In this document: positions 6,197 to 14,492 of the stretch, one piece after another
Position numbering within the stretch: the stretch's first letter is position 1
Layout: each line of letters begins with the position of its first letter
Source of the DNA: CAWJNF01 sp963844235
GTDB lineage: Bacteria; Actinomycetota; Thermoleophilia; Gaiellales; Gaiellaceae
Direction: 5' to 3'
Assembly: GCA_963844235.1 (NCBI GenBank)
Contig: CAWJNF010000003.1
Coordinates: 1-64,000, forward strand
Length of the DNA: 64,000 bases
Translations under genes and position numbers: made by a program
Notes under the pieces: model-generated
Told to the model about the DNA's origin: nothing
The model's database searches: none
What the model saw: only the letters and a program-made list of their open reading frames with translations

Positions 6197-8766
6197 CGGA
6201 CGACGCGGAAGGGTATCCGCTGCACCGTTGCCGGCTCGCTCCCCTCCGAGGCGTCGGTCGGCCAGGCGCGAAGCGTGAGCACGTAGCGGCCCGGTCGCAG
6301 CGCCTTGCCGCTCGTATCCCGGCCGGTCACGCGGATCGCGTAGCGGCCTGGAAGGAGATCGCGCAGCCGCGCGACGACTCCCAACGGCTTCCCGCCCCGG
6401 GCCGCGACCTCGGCGGTGAGGAGCCCGACCGCGTGGATCGCGACGCCGTCCACATCCTCGGCGGCGGCCCCGGCGCGGAAGGTGAGCACCGCGCCGCCGC
6501 GCCTCGAGGGCGCGAACGCGGTACGCGAGAGGACGGCGTCCGAGACGAGAGCCGGCGCACCCTCCCCGAGGGTGACCGCCCAGGGTACCCGGGCGGTTGC
6601 AACGCCCTCTGCCTGCATGACGAGCGCCCCCGAAGCGGTCTCCCTTCCGAACGCCGTGCCGTCGGCCGAGACGACGAGGCGAATCGTGACCGCCTCTCCG
6701 GGCTTCAGGGTCGCGGTGGCGGGATCGGCCGCGAACGAGACCGAGACCCCGGCGCCGGGGTCCGTGACGACTCCGAGCGAGAGCTCCAGCCTGCGACCGG
6801 CGACGTTGCGTACCCGGATCGTCCGCTCCGCGTGCCACCCCTCGCCCGGACCGCGGCCGAGCGCCAGCGTCGCGGGCTCGACAACGAGGCCGGCGCCGGC
6901 CGCTGCGACGGCGTCGACGAGCCCGGCGCCCGTGGCGGTGACCGGCTCGGCGAGGTTCGTGAGCGGGCGCGCGCTGCCGACGAGGACGCCGGCGAGCGCG
7001 GCCGGGTCGAGGCCCGGGCGGGCGTCGAGCACGAGCGCCGCGGCTCCGGCTGCGACGGCGGCCGCCGCGCTCGTTCCCGTCACCGCCGCGTAGCGCACGT
7101 CGGAGCCGGCCGGAGCGGCGTCCGGGGCGACGAGAGCGACGCCCGGCGCGACCAGGTCGGGCTTGGAGGCGCCCGTCGACGGCCCGTGTGAGGAGAATCC
7201 CGCGAGCATTCCTGACGCCGCGTTCGCTTCCGCGCTCGCACGCTCGGCCGCGACGGTCACCTCGAGGCCCGCCGTGGCAGCCTCGACGATCGCCGTACCG
7301 ACGTCGCCCGGGACCGCGAAGACCGGGATCGCCGTCTGCTCGTCGTAGCCGAGCCCGCCCGGGGGCAGGACGCTGCCGTAGACGAGGACGGCCTCCGCGC
7401 CCGCGGCCGCGGCGTTCCTGACCTTCGACGCGAGCGAGCCGCCGTCGGCGGGCAGCACCGCAATGCCCGAGTCGACGAGGCTGCGGCCGTCGTCGCCGAG
7501 GAAATCTTCCGGGGATGCGCCGACGGGCCCGCTCTCGGCCGGCCGGACGAGCCGAGGCAGACGCGCGAGGAGCTCGAGCCGATCGGCCGGCGGGAGCCCG
7601 CCGAGCAGCGACGCGCCGTCGGCGAAGACGGTCTCGGCTCCTACCCGGACGGTCAGTCGGCTGGTTACCACGACCGGGCGCGTATCCGCAGCCCCCACCG
7701 TGAGCGCCGTAGGGGCCGACCCTGGGGCGCCGATCGTCCCGACGCTCCCGCCCGCCGCCGGGCCGTCGTTGCCGGCAGGCGCCACGACGAGCGTGCCGAG
7801 GGCGAGCGCACCCGCCACCGCACGGCTCTCCGGGCTGTCCGGGAACGATGCGTACGGCTCGACGACGGCCGCTAGAGCCAGCTCCGCACCGTCCTCGACG
7901 TCGCCGTCGCCGTCGGGGTCGACAGCGCGCTCCAGACCGCCTAGCAGCACGTCTCCCGACCCGATGCTCTGGTAGCCGCCCGGGCCCTCGCGCCAGCCGA
8001 GCACACGGATCGGAAGCACCTCGGCCCCGGGCGCGACGCCGCTGACGCCGTTCGGCCCGCCGGCGCCGGCGACGATGCCGGCGACGCGTGTTCCGTGCGT
8101 CTCGACCACCGTGGGGTCGTCCGGTCGTGGCTCGGGCTCGGCGTGAGTGTCGCCCTCGACGAGGTCGACGCCAAAGAGCACCCGGCCGCGCAAGGACGGG
8201 TGAGCGCGGTCGACCCCCGTGTCGAGCACCGCGACCGTGACGCCGCTGCCGTCGGCGCCGGGAAGCGCGATGCCGTGCCGCCCCAGTAGCTCCGGGCGCT
8301 CGAGCGCGCTGGAGGAGAGCGAGGCCGGGTAGACGGCGCGCACCGGATAGATGCCCGCGACGCCCGGTGCGCTCTCGAGGGCGGCGATGGCGCGCGCGCC
8401 CAGGCTGGCCGAGAAGCCGTTCAGCGTGCGGGTGAAGACCTGCTCGCGCTCGACGCGGATGCCCTGAGCTCGAAGCGCGGCGAGGAGCCGCACCTGCAAC
8501 GCGTTCGCGCGGCGCACGTGCCGACGCTGCTCCTTCGCCGAGAGCTTGCCGGGAGCCGCCATCCGGTCGGCGAGCGAGGGGGCGGCGAGGACGACGATCA
8601 TCCGGCCGTCCAGCGGGACCGCCTGGCGACGCTCGAAGGCGCTGCGCCAGGCCTGCGCCTCCGTCGCCGGATCGGCTGCCGCGGCCGCACCGCTCCCGGT
8701 CAGAGCGGCGGCCAGCAGGGCGACCGCGAGGGCCGTTTTGCGTGTGCGTTCAGTTCGCCGAGGCAT
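6193..8766 (-). CDS. Secreted subtilisin-like serine protease (S8) with PA domain
   Basis: About 857 residues from ATG 8766, just 3' of the tsaD stop overlap. It opens with a Sec signal peptide (RKTALAVALLAAALTGSGAA), followed by an I9-like propeptide (GRMIVVLAAPSLADR to APGVAGIYPV). The catalytic triad is visible as Asp about 182 (VAVLDTGVD), His about 224 (ETHGTRVAGIVAG) and Ser about 566 (VTGTSAAAA). A PA domain lies between His and Ser (VLVYGSVLPPGG and neighbouring strands). After the peptidase are about 200 residues of beta-rich sequence, including a C-terminal fibronectin-like part (RYAIRVTGRDTSGKALRPGR). It should act outside the cell. Its position directly after the t6A genes is unusual. 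Confidence 0.92.
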   Translation of the reverse strand: MPRRTERTRKTALAVALLAAALTGSGAAAAADPATEAQAWRSAFERRQAVPLDGRMIVVLAAPSLADRMAAPGKLSAKEQRRHVRRANALQVRLLAALRAQGIRVEREQVFTRTLNGFSASLGARAIAALESAPGVAGIYPVRAVYPASLSSSALERPELLGRHGIALPGADGSGVTVAVLDTGVDRAHPSLRGRVLFGVDLVEGDTHAEPEPRPDDPTVVETHGTRVAGIVAGAGGPNGVSGVAPGAEVLPIRVLGWREGPGGYQSIGSGDVLLGGLERAVDPDGDGDVEDGAELALAAVVEPYASFPDSPESRAVAGALALGTLVVAPAGNDGPAAGGSVGTIGAPGSAPTALTVGAADTRPVVVTSRLTVRVGAETVFADGASLLGGLPPADRLELLARLPRLVRPAESGPVGASPEDFLGDDGRSLVDSGIAVLPADGGSLASKVRNAAAAGAEAVLVYGSVLPPGGLGYDEQTAIPVFAVPGDVGTAIVEAATAGLEVTVAAERASAEANAASGMLAGFSSHGPSTGASKPDLVAPGVALVAPDAAPAGSDVRYAAVTGTSAAAAVAAGAAALVLDARPGLDPAALAGVLVGSARPLTNLAEPVTATGAGLVDAVAAAGAGLVVEPATLALGRGPGEGWHAERTIRVRNVAGRRLELSLGVVTDPGAGVSVSFAADPATATLKPGEAVTIRLVVSADGTAFGRETASGALVMQAEGVATARVPWAVTLGEGAPALVSDAVLSRTAFAPSRRGGAVLTFRAGAAAEDVDGVAIHAVGLLTAEVAARGGKPLGVVARLRDLLPGRYAIRVTGRDTSGKALRPGRYVLTLRAWPTDASEGSEPATVQRIPFRVVR

Positions 8767-9736
8767 ATGCGTCAAGCTCAAGATAGTCGGGGAAGGGGAC
8801 TGACCGCACATATCGGGCGGCTGAGCCGATCATGGCGGCGTTGTCGGTGCACAGCTCGAGCGGGGCCAGAACGGCGCCTGAGCCCTCGAGCCGCGCGCGT
8901 AGCTCGGTATTGGCGGCAACCCCGCCGACGACGGCCAGGCGTCGTGCGCCGAAGCGCTCGCCCGCCTCCAGCGTGCGCTCGACGAGCGCACGCACGATCG
9001 CACGCTGGTAGGAGGCGGCCAGGTCGGCCCGCCGCCGCTCCACCTCTGCGGGCTCGAGGTCGCGCACCGCGTAGAGGAGCGCGGTCTTCACCCCCGAGAA
9101 GGAGAAGTCGAGCCCGGGCACACGTGCGACCGGGAACGAGAACGCCTCCGGATCGCCCTGTGCGGCCAGCCGGTCGATCGCCGCGCCGCCCGGGTAACCG
9201 AGCCCCAGCAGGCGCGCGCCCTTGTCGAAAGCCTCGCCCGCCGCGTCGTCCAGGGTCGATCCGAGCACTCGCCGTTCGCCATGGTCGGAAACGTCGAGCA
9301 GCATCGTGTGCCCGCCGCTTGCGAGCAGGCAGAGGAAGGGGGGCTCGAGCGGGAGATCCGCCCGGCCCTCTCGCGGTAGGAACAGCGAGGCCACGTGACC
9401 GTGCAGGTGGTCGACCGCCGCGAGCGGGAGCCGCCGCGCCCAGGCGAGAGCCTTGGCCGCGGAGATCCCGACGAGCAGCGCCCCGATCAGCCCCGGGCCG
9501 CGGGTCACGGCAACGAGCTCCACCTCGTCGAGCGTCGCCCCGGCGCGCTCGAGGGCCTCGGCCACGACGGGCGTCGTGAGCTCGAGGTGCCGGCGGGAGG
9601 CAACCTCCGGGACGACCCCTCCGTAGCGGGCATGGAGCTCTGCCTGCGAGGCCACGACACTCGCAAGCACCTGCCCGTCCCGCCGCACGCATGCTGCGGC
9701 CGTCTCGTCGCAGGAGGTCTCGAGCGCCAGGATCAC
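8750..9736 (-). CDS. tsaD: tRNA t6A threonylcarbamoyltransferase TsaD
   Basis: About 328 residues from GTG 9736, which overlaps the rimI stop (GTGA); an ATG 39 nt upstream is less likely. It starts VILALETSCDETAAACVRRD, the signature of the family, and carries the metal-binding histidines in AAVDHLHGHVASLF, ASGGHTMLL, and SFSGVKTALL. With TsaB and TsaE it transfers the threonylcarbamoyl group to A37 of ANN-decoding tRNAs. All three partners lie in this run; TsaC was not seen in the window. Its 3' end overlaps the start of the subtilase gene by 17 nt. Confidence 0.96.
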   Translation of the reverse strand: MILALETSCDETAAACVRRDGQVLASVVASQAELHARYGGVVPEVASRRHLELTTPVVAEALERAGATLDEVELVAVTRGPGLIGALLVGISAAKALAWARRLPLAAVDHLHGHVASLFLPREGRADLPLEPPFLCLLASGGHTMLLDVSDHGERRVLGSTLDDAAGEAFDKGARLLGLGYPGGAAIDRLAAQGDPEAFSFPVARVPGLDFSFSGVKTALLYAVRDLEPAEVERRRADLAASYQRAIVRALVERTLEAGERFGARRLAVVGGVAANTELRARLEGSGAVLAPLELCTDNAAMIGSAARYVRSVPFPDYLELDAYASAN

Positions 9737-10203
9737 GCGCCGCTCACCGCCGTCTGCCGGATAGGGTCCTTCCACATGACGTAGGCGTCCTCGCGGTTGT
9801 CCGTGTAGTAGCCGCGCCGCACACCGGTCGTCTTGAAGCCGAGGCGCTCGTAGAGCTTGATTGCGGCCTCGTTCGAGACACGGACCTCGAGCGTATAGCC
9901 GCGAAGCGCGTCCCCGGCGGTCGCGGCGAAGAGGTCGTCGAGGAGCCGGCGCGCGATCCCGCGACCGCGATACGGGATGTCCACGGCCACGTTCATCACG
10001 TGCCAGGCATCCACGTATCTGGAGACGATGAGGTAGCCGGCGAGCCTGTCGCGCTCGCTGTCGACGGCGCCCGTGCAGTACGACGACGGCTTCGAGAGCT
10101 CGCCCGCGAACATCGAGCGTGACCAGGGAGTCGGGTACGAGCGCCGCTCGATGCGCTCGATGTCGCCGAGGTCGGCGAGGGTCAGGCGACGTAGCTCGAT
10201 CAC
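9733..10203 (-). CDS. rimI: GNAT acetyltransferase RimI (ribosomal protein / TsaD-associated N-acetyltransferase)
   Basis: About 156 residues from GTG 10203, overlapping the tsaB stop (GTGA). It starts IELRRLTLADLGDIERIERR and has the acetyl-CoA loop PYRGRGIARRLLDDL, then YTLEVRVSNEAAIKLYERLG and the C-terminal strand GYYTDNREDAYVMWK, all typical of RimI. In many bacteria rimI lies between tsaB and tsaD, as here. It N-acetylates the alanine terminus of S18 and possibly other proteins. Confidence 0.92.
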   Translation of the reverse strand: MIELRRLTLADLGDIERIERRSYPTPWSRSMFAGELSKPSSYCTGAVDSERDRLAGYLIVSRYVDAWHVMNVAVDIPYRGRGIARRLLDDLFAATAGDALRGYTLEVRVSNEAAIKLYERLGFKTTGVRRGYYTDNREDAYVMWKDPIRQTAVSGA

Positions 10204-10805
10204 GTCCGGCGGGCCAGAGCCTTGTCGGCGTCGGGTGCGCGCAGGTAGATCGGCTCTGCGCCGTTCGAGACGGCGCGGGTCGTCACGAGGAGCGCATGGT
10301 GGCGCGCCCAGGGGATATGGCGTGGGTCGTCGTCGGGCGGGATGTCGGCGCCCGCGGCCTCCAGGGCGTCGCGGTAGCGGACAGCTCCGTCGCCGACGCA
10401 GAGACGCCCCGGCTCGAGGTCGAGCCGCTCCGGGGCCACGCAGGCCGGGCCGTCCGCCAGGACGAATACCTCGCGCCGGCGGGCGTCGACGAGCGGCAGC
10501 GCTCCTGGCGCACCGGCGACGAGCGCGTCGAGCGTGGAGACGCCGCTGACCGGCACGCCCAGGGCGAACGAGAGCGCGCGGGCAGTGACGAGACCCATGC
10601 GGAGGCTCGTGTAGCGGCCTGGACCGCGGCCGACCGTGATGCACTCGATCGCCTCCGGGGCGATACCCGCTCCGGCGACAATTGCCTCGATGTCGTGGAG
10701 CAGCGTCGCGGCGGTCGTCGTCCGCTCGCCCAGCACGTGCCCGTCGGACACGAGCGCGCAGGTCGCGACCTCGGTCGCGGTATCAAACGCCAGCACGATC
10801 GGCAT
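10200..10805 (-). CDS. tsaB: tRNA t6A synthesis protein TsaB
   Basis: About 201 residues from ATG 10805 (MPIVLAFDTATEVATCALVS). It has the ASKHA fold signature, the segment ITVGRGPGRYTSLRMGLVTA found in all TsaB, and DARRREVFVLADG. It is an inactive paralogue of TsaD that scaffolds the t6A complex. The start lies 23 nt inside the end of tsaE and the stop overlaps rimI, so the four genes form one tightly coupled operon. Confidence 0.94.
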   Translation of the reverse strand: MPIVLAFDTATEVATCALVSDGHVLGERTTTAATLLHDIEAIVAGAGIAPEAIECITVGRGPGRYTSLRMGLVTARALSFALGVPVSGVSTLDALVAGAPGALPLVDARRREVFVLADGPACVAPERLDLEPGRLCVGDGAVRYRDALEAAGADIPPDDDPRHIPWARHHALLVTTRAVSNGAEPIYLRAPDADKALARRT

Positions 10806-11247
10806 CTGGGCGCGCGTCGGGGTCGAGGTCGTCCGCGTGATCGTCGATGGAGATGAGCCGCCGGTCCCGCCCGGCATGCTCGAGGCGCACCTCGGCCCGG
10901 GCCGGCGGGAGGCGGCCTACGCCCGCCTCCGGCCATTCGACGAACACGATCGCGCTTTCGAAATACGGCTCGAGGTCTCCCCACTCGCTTTCGGTGACGT
11001 CCTGGAAGCGATAGAGGTCGAGGTGCGATACGGCCAGCCGGCCTGCGTAGGCGTGGCCGATCGTGAACGTGGGGCTCGTAACCGGGCCGGTGACGCCGAG
11101 CGCGCGACACGCGCCGCGTACGAACGTCGTCTTGCCCGCGCCGAGCTCGCCGGACACCAGCACGACGTCGCCCGGGTCGAGGCGCACGGCCAGGAGCGCG
11201 GCGACGCGCTCGGTCTCCTCGGGCGAGGACGACTCGAGCACAGCCAT
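10783..11247 (-). CDS. tsaE: tRNA t6A ATPase TsaE
   Basis: About 154 residues from ATG 11247 (MAVLESSSPEETERVAALLA). The Walker A loop reads VSGELGAGKTTFVRGACRAL, followed by the family segment PVTSPTFTIGHAYAG and LDLYRFQ, then ESAIVFVEWPE. TsaE regulates turnover of the TsaB-TsaD complex by ATP hydrolysis. It is the first gene of the minus-strand t6A run; the 84 nt upstream contain only a palindromic element and presumably the promoter. Confidence 0.94.
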   Translation of the reverse strand: MAVLESSSPEETERVAALLAVRLDPGDVVLVSGELGAGKTTFVRGACRALGVTGPVTSPTFTIGHAYAGRLAVSHLDLYRFQDVTESEWGDLEPYFESAIVFVEWPEAGVGRLPPARAEVRLEHAGRDRRLISIDDHADDLDPDARPDADRAGV

Positions 11248-11298
11248 GGCAGAAAGGGTAGATGAGCGTGCGTGCGGAGCGGGCACGGAAGGTACAGC

Positions 11299-11334
11299 GT
11301 AGGGGCCGGATCTCGGCCCGCGTGCCGGCGCCTA
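11299..11334. repeat. Single imperfect copy of the GGGGCCGGAT palindromic element
   Basis: GTAGGGGCCGGATCTCGGCC is followed by CGCGTGCCGGCGCCTAG, which contains the TAG stop (read as CTA) of the uracil-DNA glycosylase gene. It shares the TAGGGGCCGGATCTC core with the array near rex but the second arm is shortened to CGGCCCG. It lies between tsaE and the UDG gene, both on the minus strand. Confidence 0.5.
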
Positions 11335-12120
11335 GAAGAGCTCGAGCTGCTCGGTGGGGGCGACCCCGGCCGAGATCGGCTCGCGAGCCGCCTCCGGGAA
11401 CGGGATCACGTCCGCGTCGAGGTCGAGCGCCTCGGGAACGGCGACCTCGGGCGCGGCACTCCCGGAGAGCAGCTGCGGGATGCGGGCGAAGTCCTCCTCG
11501 AGGGTACGCAGCATCGCGGGCGTGTAGAGCGCCGCGGCGGGATGGTAGAGCGGGTAGAGGACGACCGGCAGCCCGCCGACCTGCGCCGGCTGCGGCTGGC
11601 CGTGGACGCGGGTGATGCCGTGCTGCTTGCCGGAGAGGAGCTTCGTCGCGAAGTTGCCGAGCGTTGCCACGAGCTTCGGCTGGATCAGCGAGAGCTGGCG
11701 GAAGAGGTAGGTCTCGCAGGCCTCGATCTCGTCCGGCATCGGGTCGCGGTTGCCGGGCGGGCGGCACTTGAGCACGTTCGCGATATACACGTCCTGGCGG
11801 GACATGCCGATGCCGCCGAGGAGCTTGTCGAGCAGCTTGCCCGCGGCGCCCACGAACGGGTAGCCCTGCTGGTCCTCGTGGAAGCCGGGCGCCTCGCCGA
11901 CGAAGACGAGGTCGGCGTCGGAGTCTCCGACCCCGAACACGACCTGGGTGCGTCCCTGGGCCAGTCGGCAACGCGTGCAACCAGAGGCCTCCGCGGCGAG
12001 CGCGGCGAGCTCGGTCTTCCGGGTCAGCTGGTCAGCGCCCGAGGGACCCTGTGGCGTCGCGAGGGCGGCGTCGGCCCCCGGCGCAGTCGGCTGCGGCCAG
12101 GTCGCGTCAGTGGCAGCCAC
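11332..12120 (-). CDS. Uracil-DNA glycosylase, family 4 (Fe-S type)
   Basis: The 262-residue product carries the family-4 pattern: an Fe-S cysteine pair in CTRCRLAQGRTQVV, motif 1 GEAPGFHEDQQGYPFVG, a second cysteine pair in KCRPPGNRDPMPDEIEAC (C-x16-C), and the active-site motif YPLYHPAAALY. It removes uracil from DNA and initiates base excision repair. The N-terminal 30 residues and C-terminal 60 residues (acidic, Pro-rich, ending TEQLELF) lie outside the core. Its ATG overlaps the end of the FmdB-like gene upstream, so the two are co-transcribed. Confidence 0.93.
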   Translation of the reverse strand: MAATDATWPQPTAPGADAALATPQGPSGADQLTRKTELAALAAEASGCTRCRLAQGRTQVVFGVGDSDADLVFVGEAPGFHEDQQGYPFVGAAGKLLDKLLGGIGMSRQDVYIANVLKCRPPGNRDPMPDEIEACETYLFRQLSLIQPKLVATLGNFATKLLSGKQHGITRVHGQPQPAQVGGLPVVLYPLYHPAAALYTPAMLRTLEEDFARIPQLLSGSAAPEVAVPEALDLDADVIPFPEAAREPISAGVAPTEQLELF

Positions 12121-12322
12121 AGCCTCCGCCGCAACAACCGCCGCCTGCGGAAGGTCCGCCGAAGCTCGGCTGCTCGGCGGTGCCGTGAGCCGCGAACACT
12201 GACAGCTGGCGAGCCACCCTCGTCTTCCCGCAATCCGGGCAGGCGGGGTCGGGGTCGTCCATGCGGACGAGCTCCTCGAAGTGACTCTCGCAGGTCATGC
12301 ACACGAACTCGTAGATCGGCAT
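12107..12322 (-). CDS. FmdB-family zinc-ribbon protein
   Basis: The 71-residue product starts at ATG 12322 (MPIYEFVCMTCESHFEELVR) and has two CxxC knuckles, CMTC and CPDC, in the usual FmdB spacing. It ends in a glycine-cysteine tail (GGCCGGGCGCH) that may add metal ligands. This is the standard small FmdB-type putative regulatory protein, a single zinc ribbon of unknown role. It overlaps the uracil-DNA glycosylase start by 14 nt. Confidence 0.85.
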   Translation of the reverse strand: MPIYEFVCMTCESHFEELVRMDDPDPACPDCGKTRVARQLSVFAAHGTAEQPSFGGPSAGGGCCGGGCGCH

Positions 12323-12413
12323 CGCTGTCGCAGTGTAGGCACGGTGGCGGACGCAATGCAAACCAGACGAAGGCGTCACTGCGCTGCCCGAGCCAGGCGA
12401 CGACCCGCAGGCG

Positions 12414-12723
12414 TCAGAGGACAGTGATGCCGCGGGGGTCGACCCAGACGAGCCAGGGACGGACGTCCGGCTCGGCCAGCACGCCCTCGGCGATCCAGGG
12501 GTCGCTCCGCAGCATCGCGCGCACCTCGGCTACGGGCAGCGCGAAGAGGAGGATCGAGCCCGACCAGTCCTCGTACGGCCCCCCGAGAACGAGGTCGCCG
12601 CGGTCGGCAAGCTCGTCGATGAACGCGGCATGCTCGTCCCACAGCGGTTGCTCTCGCGGGCCCAGATCCGGCAACCCAGCGCGGTCCCGGACGGTTGTGC
12701 GCGATGCTCCAGGGGCCGACCAT
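12414..12723 (-). pseudogene. YciI-like (YCII-related) protein, probably frameshifted
   Basis: The open frame from TTG 12674 encodes 86 residues with the YCII-related core: PREQPLWDEHAAFIDELADR, then GDLVLGGPYEDWSGSILLFA and DPWIAEGVLAEPDVRPWLVW. The first strand and RPGPRW-like segment expected before it are present in another frame starting at ATG 12723 (MVGPWSIAHNRPGPRWVAGS). Joining the two near 12655-12670 with a one-base shift gives a normal family member of about 100 residues. The role is unknown for the family; some members are small ferredoxin-like dimers. A sequencing indel is a real alternative. Confidence 0.55.
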
Positions 12724-12756
12724 CGACTCCAGGGTAGGAGAGATCGGTACCGGGGT

Positions 12757-12810
12757 GGGCGGGCCGAGGCCCCGCCCCTACCGACGCGGGCGGGCCAAGC
12801 CCGCCCCTAC
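12757..12810. repeat. Two tandem CCGCCCCTAC palindromic units
   Basis: GGGCGGGCCGAGGCCCCGCC followed by CCTACC, then CGGGCGGGCCAAGCCCGCCC followed by CTAC. Each unit is a GC-only inverted repeat (arms about 8 bp, loop AAG/GAG) closed by CCCCTAC. In the second unit CTA is the complement of the TAG stop of the TfoX-like gene. It resembles the rex-side element in placement and in the GGCCCCTAC edge, though the stem sequence differs. Confidence 0.55.
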
Positions 12811-13136
12811 TTCGGCGGCATGACCGACACGTAGGCGACGGCGCGGTCGATCCAGGAGCGCAGCGCCTCGTCGCTCGCCGTGCCGCCCGGGCCGACGAGG
12901 ACCCAGCCGGTCATCGGCCGGCCCGTGACGTCGAACACGCGAACGTGCGGCTCCCGCAGGGCGGCGTCGGCGTCCTCGGCGGCGAGCCGGAGGATCAGCT
13001 CGTCCTTCCAGACGCCGACGCACATGTTGCCGTCGAGCATGTGGCCGACGCCGCCGAACATCTTCCTCTGCGTGAAGCCGTCGCGCCCGGCCAAAACGGC
13101 CTCGATGCGCTCGGCCAGCGCCTCGTCGTAGGCCAT
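12807..13136 (-). CDS. TfoX N-terminal domain protein
   Basis: The 109-residue product consists of a stand-alone TfoX/Sxy N-terminal domain. It contains LAERIEAVLAGRDGFTQRKM, then FGGVGHMLDGNMCVGVWKDE with the invariant FGG-x2-x2-x2-G-MC/V pattern, and LRLAAEDADAALREP. The domain was first seen in the Haemophilus competence regulator, but single-domain versions in high-GC bacteria are common and uncharacterised. No competence genes are nearby. The stop is embedded in a palindromic repeat. Confidence 0.82.
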   Translation of the reverse strand: MAYDEALAERIEAVLAGRDGFTQRKMFGGVGHMLDGNMCVGVWKDELILRLAAEDADAALREPHVRVFDVTGRPMTGWVLVGPGGTASDEALRSWIDRAVAYVSVMPPK

Positions 13137-13179
13137 GACACCTCCGGATGGTCATCATGCCAGCTCGGCAGCCGGCCCG

Positions 13180-14451
13180 TCAGACCGGTTCCGGGCGAGA
13201 GCCGAGCGTCTCCTGCCCGCGTATGACAACGACGAGCGCAAGCAGCGTGGGTATGGCCGTGAGCGCGAACGCCGCCTCGAACCCGAGGTGGGCGGCGCCG
13301 TAGCCGGCCACGAGCGGCCCCAGCGTGAAGCCGAGATCCCCGGCGAAGCGAAAGATGCCGACCGCGGTCCCCGACGCGTCGCGGGGCATCACGTCGGAGA
13401 GCATCGCCCCCGGTGGGACGCCGGCAAAGCCCGAGGCGATCCCGAGCAGCGCCATGGCGACGCCGAGCCAGAGCGGCGAGCCCGCCCATCCGACGGCGAT
13501 GGTCGCGAGGCCCAGCCCGACGAGCGCCGGGATGAGGACGGCGCGCCGGCCATGCCGATCGGCCAGGCTTCCGGCCGGGTACAGCACGGCGAGCTCGACG
13601 GCCAGCGAGATCGCGAAGATGACGCCGATCCCGATCGTCGACATGCCGAGCGAGTCGGCGAAGAGGGGGAGCAGCGTGTCGAAGACGGCGACGATCATCC
13701 ACAGGTAGGCGAAGTTCGTCACGAGGACCATCGCGAAGCCGGGCGTGCGAAGGACACGGCGGACGGTCGCCACCGTGCCGCCCGAAGGCCGGCGAGCAGC
13801 AGTGACGCCCTTCGGTGCGGGCACGAGCCGCAGATAGACGAGCGCTCCGAGCGCCGCGATGCCGGCGGTGAAGAACAGCGGGCTCGCGAGCCCCAGCCGG
13901 TCGGCGATCACGCCCGCGGCGAGGCCGCCAGCGACGACTCCGACGTTGAAGGCCCCGTAGAAGACGGACAGCGTCCGCGCCATGCGCTCCTGGGGAACGG
14001 TCTTCAGGAGCTGGCTGTACATGGCCGCGAACACGACCGCCGAGCCGATGCCGGAACAGGCGTACGCGGCGGTCGCGAGCGCATACGTCGGCGCCAACCC
14101 CGTCAGTGCGGTCATGACGGCGACGACGGCGAGCCCGCCTGCCGCCGCGAGGCGCTCGCCTACGCGGTCGACGACGATGCCGCCGCCGAGATCGGCGAGC
14201 AGCCGCGCGAACGAGTAGACGGCGACGAATATGCCCGCGGATTCGTAGCCGCCGCCGAACGATCGCGCGAAGAGCGGCAGGATCGGGAACGAGATGCCGG
14301 CGCCGAGCATGAGCACGAACGCGAGCAGGACGACGACGCCGACCGTGCGGTCGGCAAGGATCCCGCGCACGCCGACTGCGGCCCGTCCCTCCACGGAGCG
14401 CACGCTAGACGGCAGATCGGGAATGGTGGTGCCGCCATCCGGCCATGCCAC
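13180..14451 (-). CDS. Major facilitator superfamily transporter
   Basis: About 423 residues with twelve predicted membrane helices in two halves. The first helix is VGVVVLLAFVLMLGAGISFP and is followed by the loop 2-3 type motif VDRVGERL; the second half repeats it as ADRHGRRAVLIPALVGL. The central loop contains APKGVTAARRPSGGTVATVR. It is a secondary transporter, most like drug or sugar efflux proteins; substrate unknown. The GTG at 14451 gives a 30-residue soluble N-terminus, and GTG 14394 is an alternative start. It is divergent from the PLP enzyme gene with 41 nt between starts. Confidence 0.87.
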   Translation of the reverse strand: MAWPDGGTTIPDLPSSVRSVEGRAAVGVRGILADRTVGVVVLLAFVLMLGAGISFPILPLFARSFGGGYESAGIFVAVYSFARLLADLGGGIVVDRVGERLAAAGGLAVVAVMTALTGLAPTYALATAAYACSGIGSAVVFAAMYSQLLKTVPQERMARTLSVFYGAFNVGVVAGGLAAGVIADRLGLASPLFFTAGIAALGALVYLRLVPAPKGVTAARRPSGGTVATVRRVLRTPGFAMVLVTNFAYLWMIVAVFDTLLPLFADSLGMSTIGIGVIFAISLAVELAVLYPAGSLADRHGRRAVLIPALVGLGLATIAVGWAGSPLWLGVAMALLGIASGFAGVPPGAMLSDVMPRDASGTAVGIFRFAGDLGFTLGPLVAGYGAAHLGFEAAFALTAIPTLLALVVVIRGQETLGSRPEPV

Positions 14452-14492
14452 GGGTGCCCGTCAGTAGGCCATCGGTCGTCTAGCCTTCCGCC

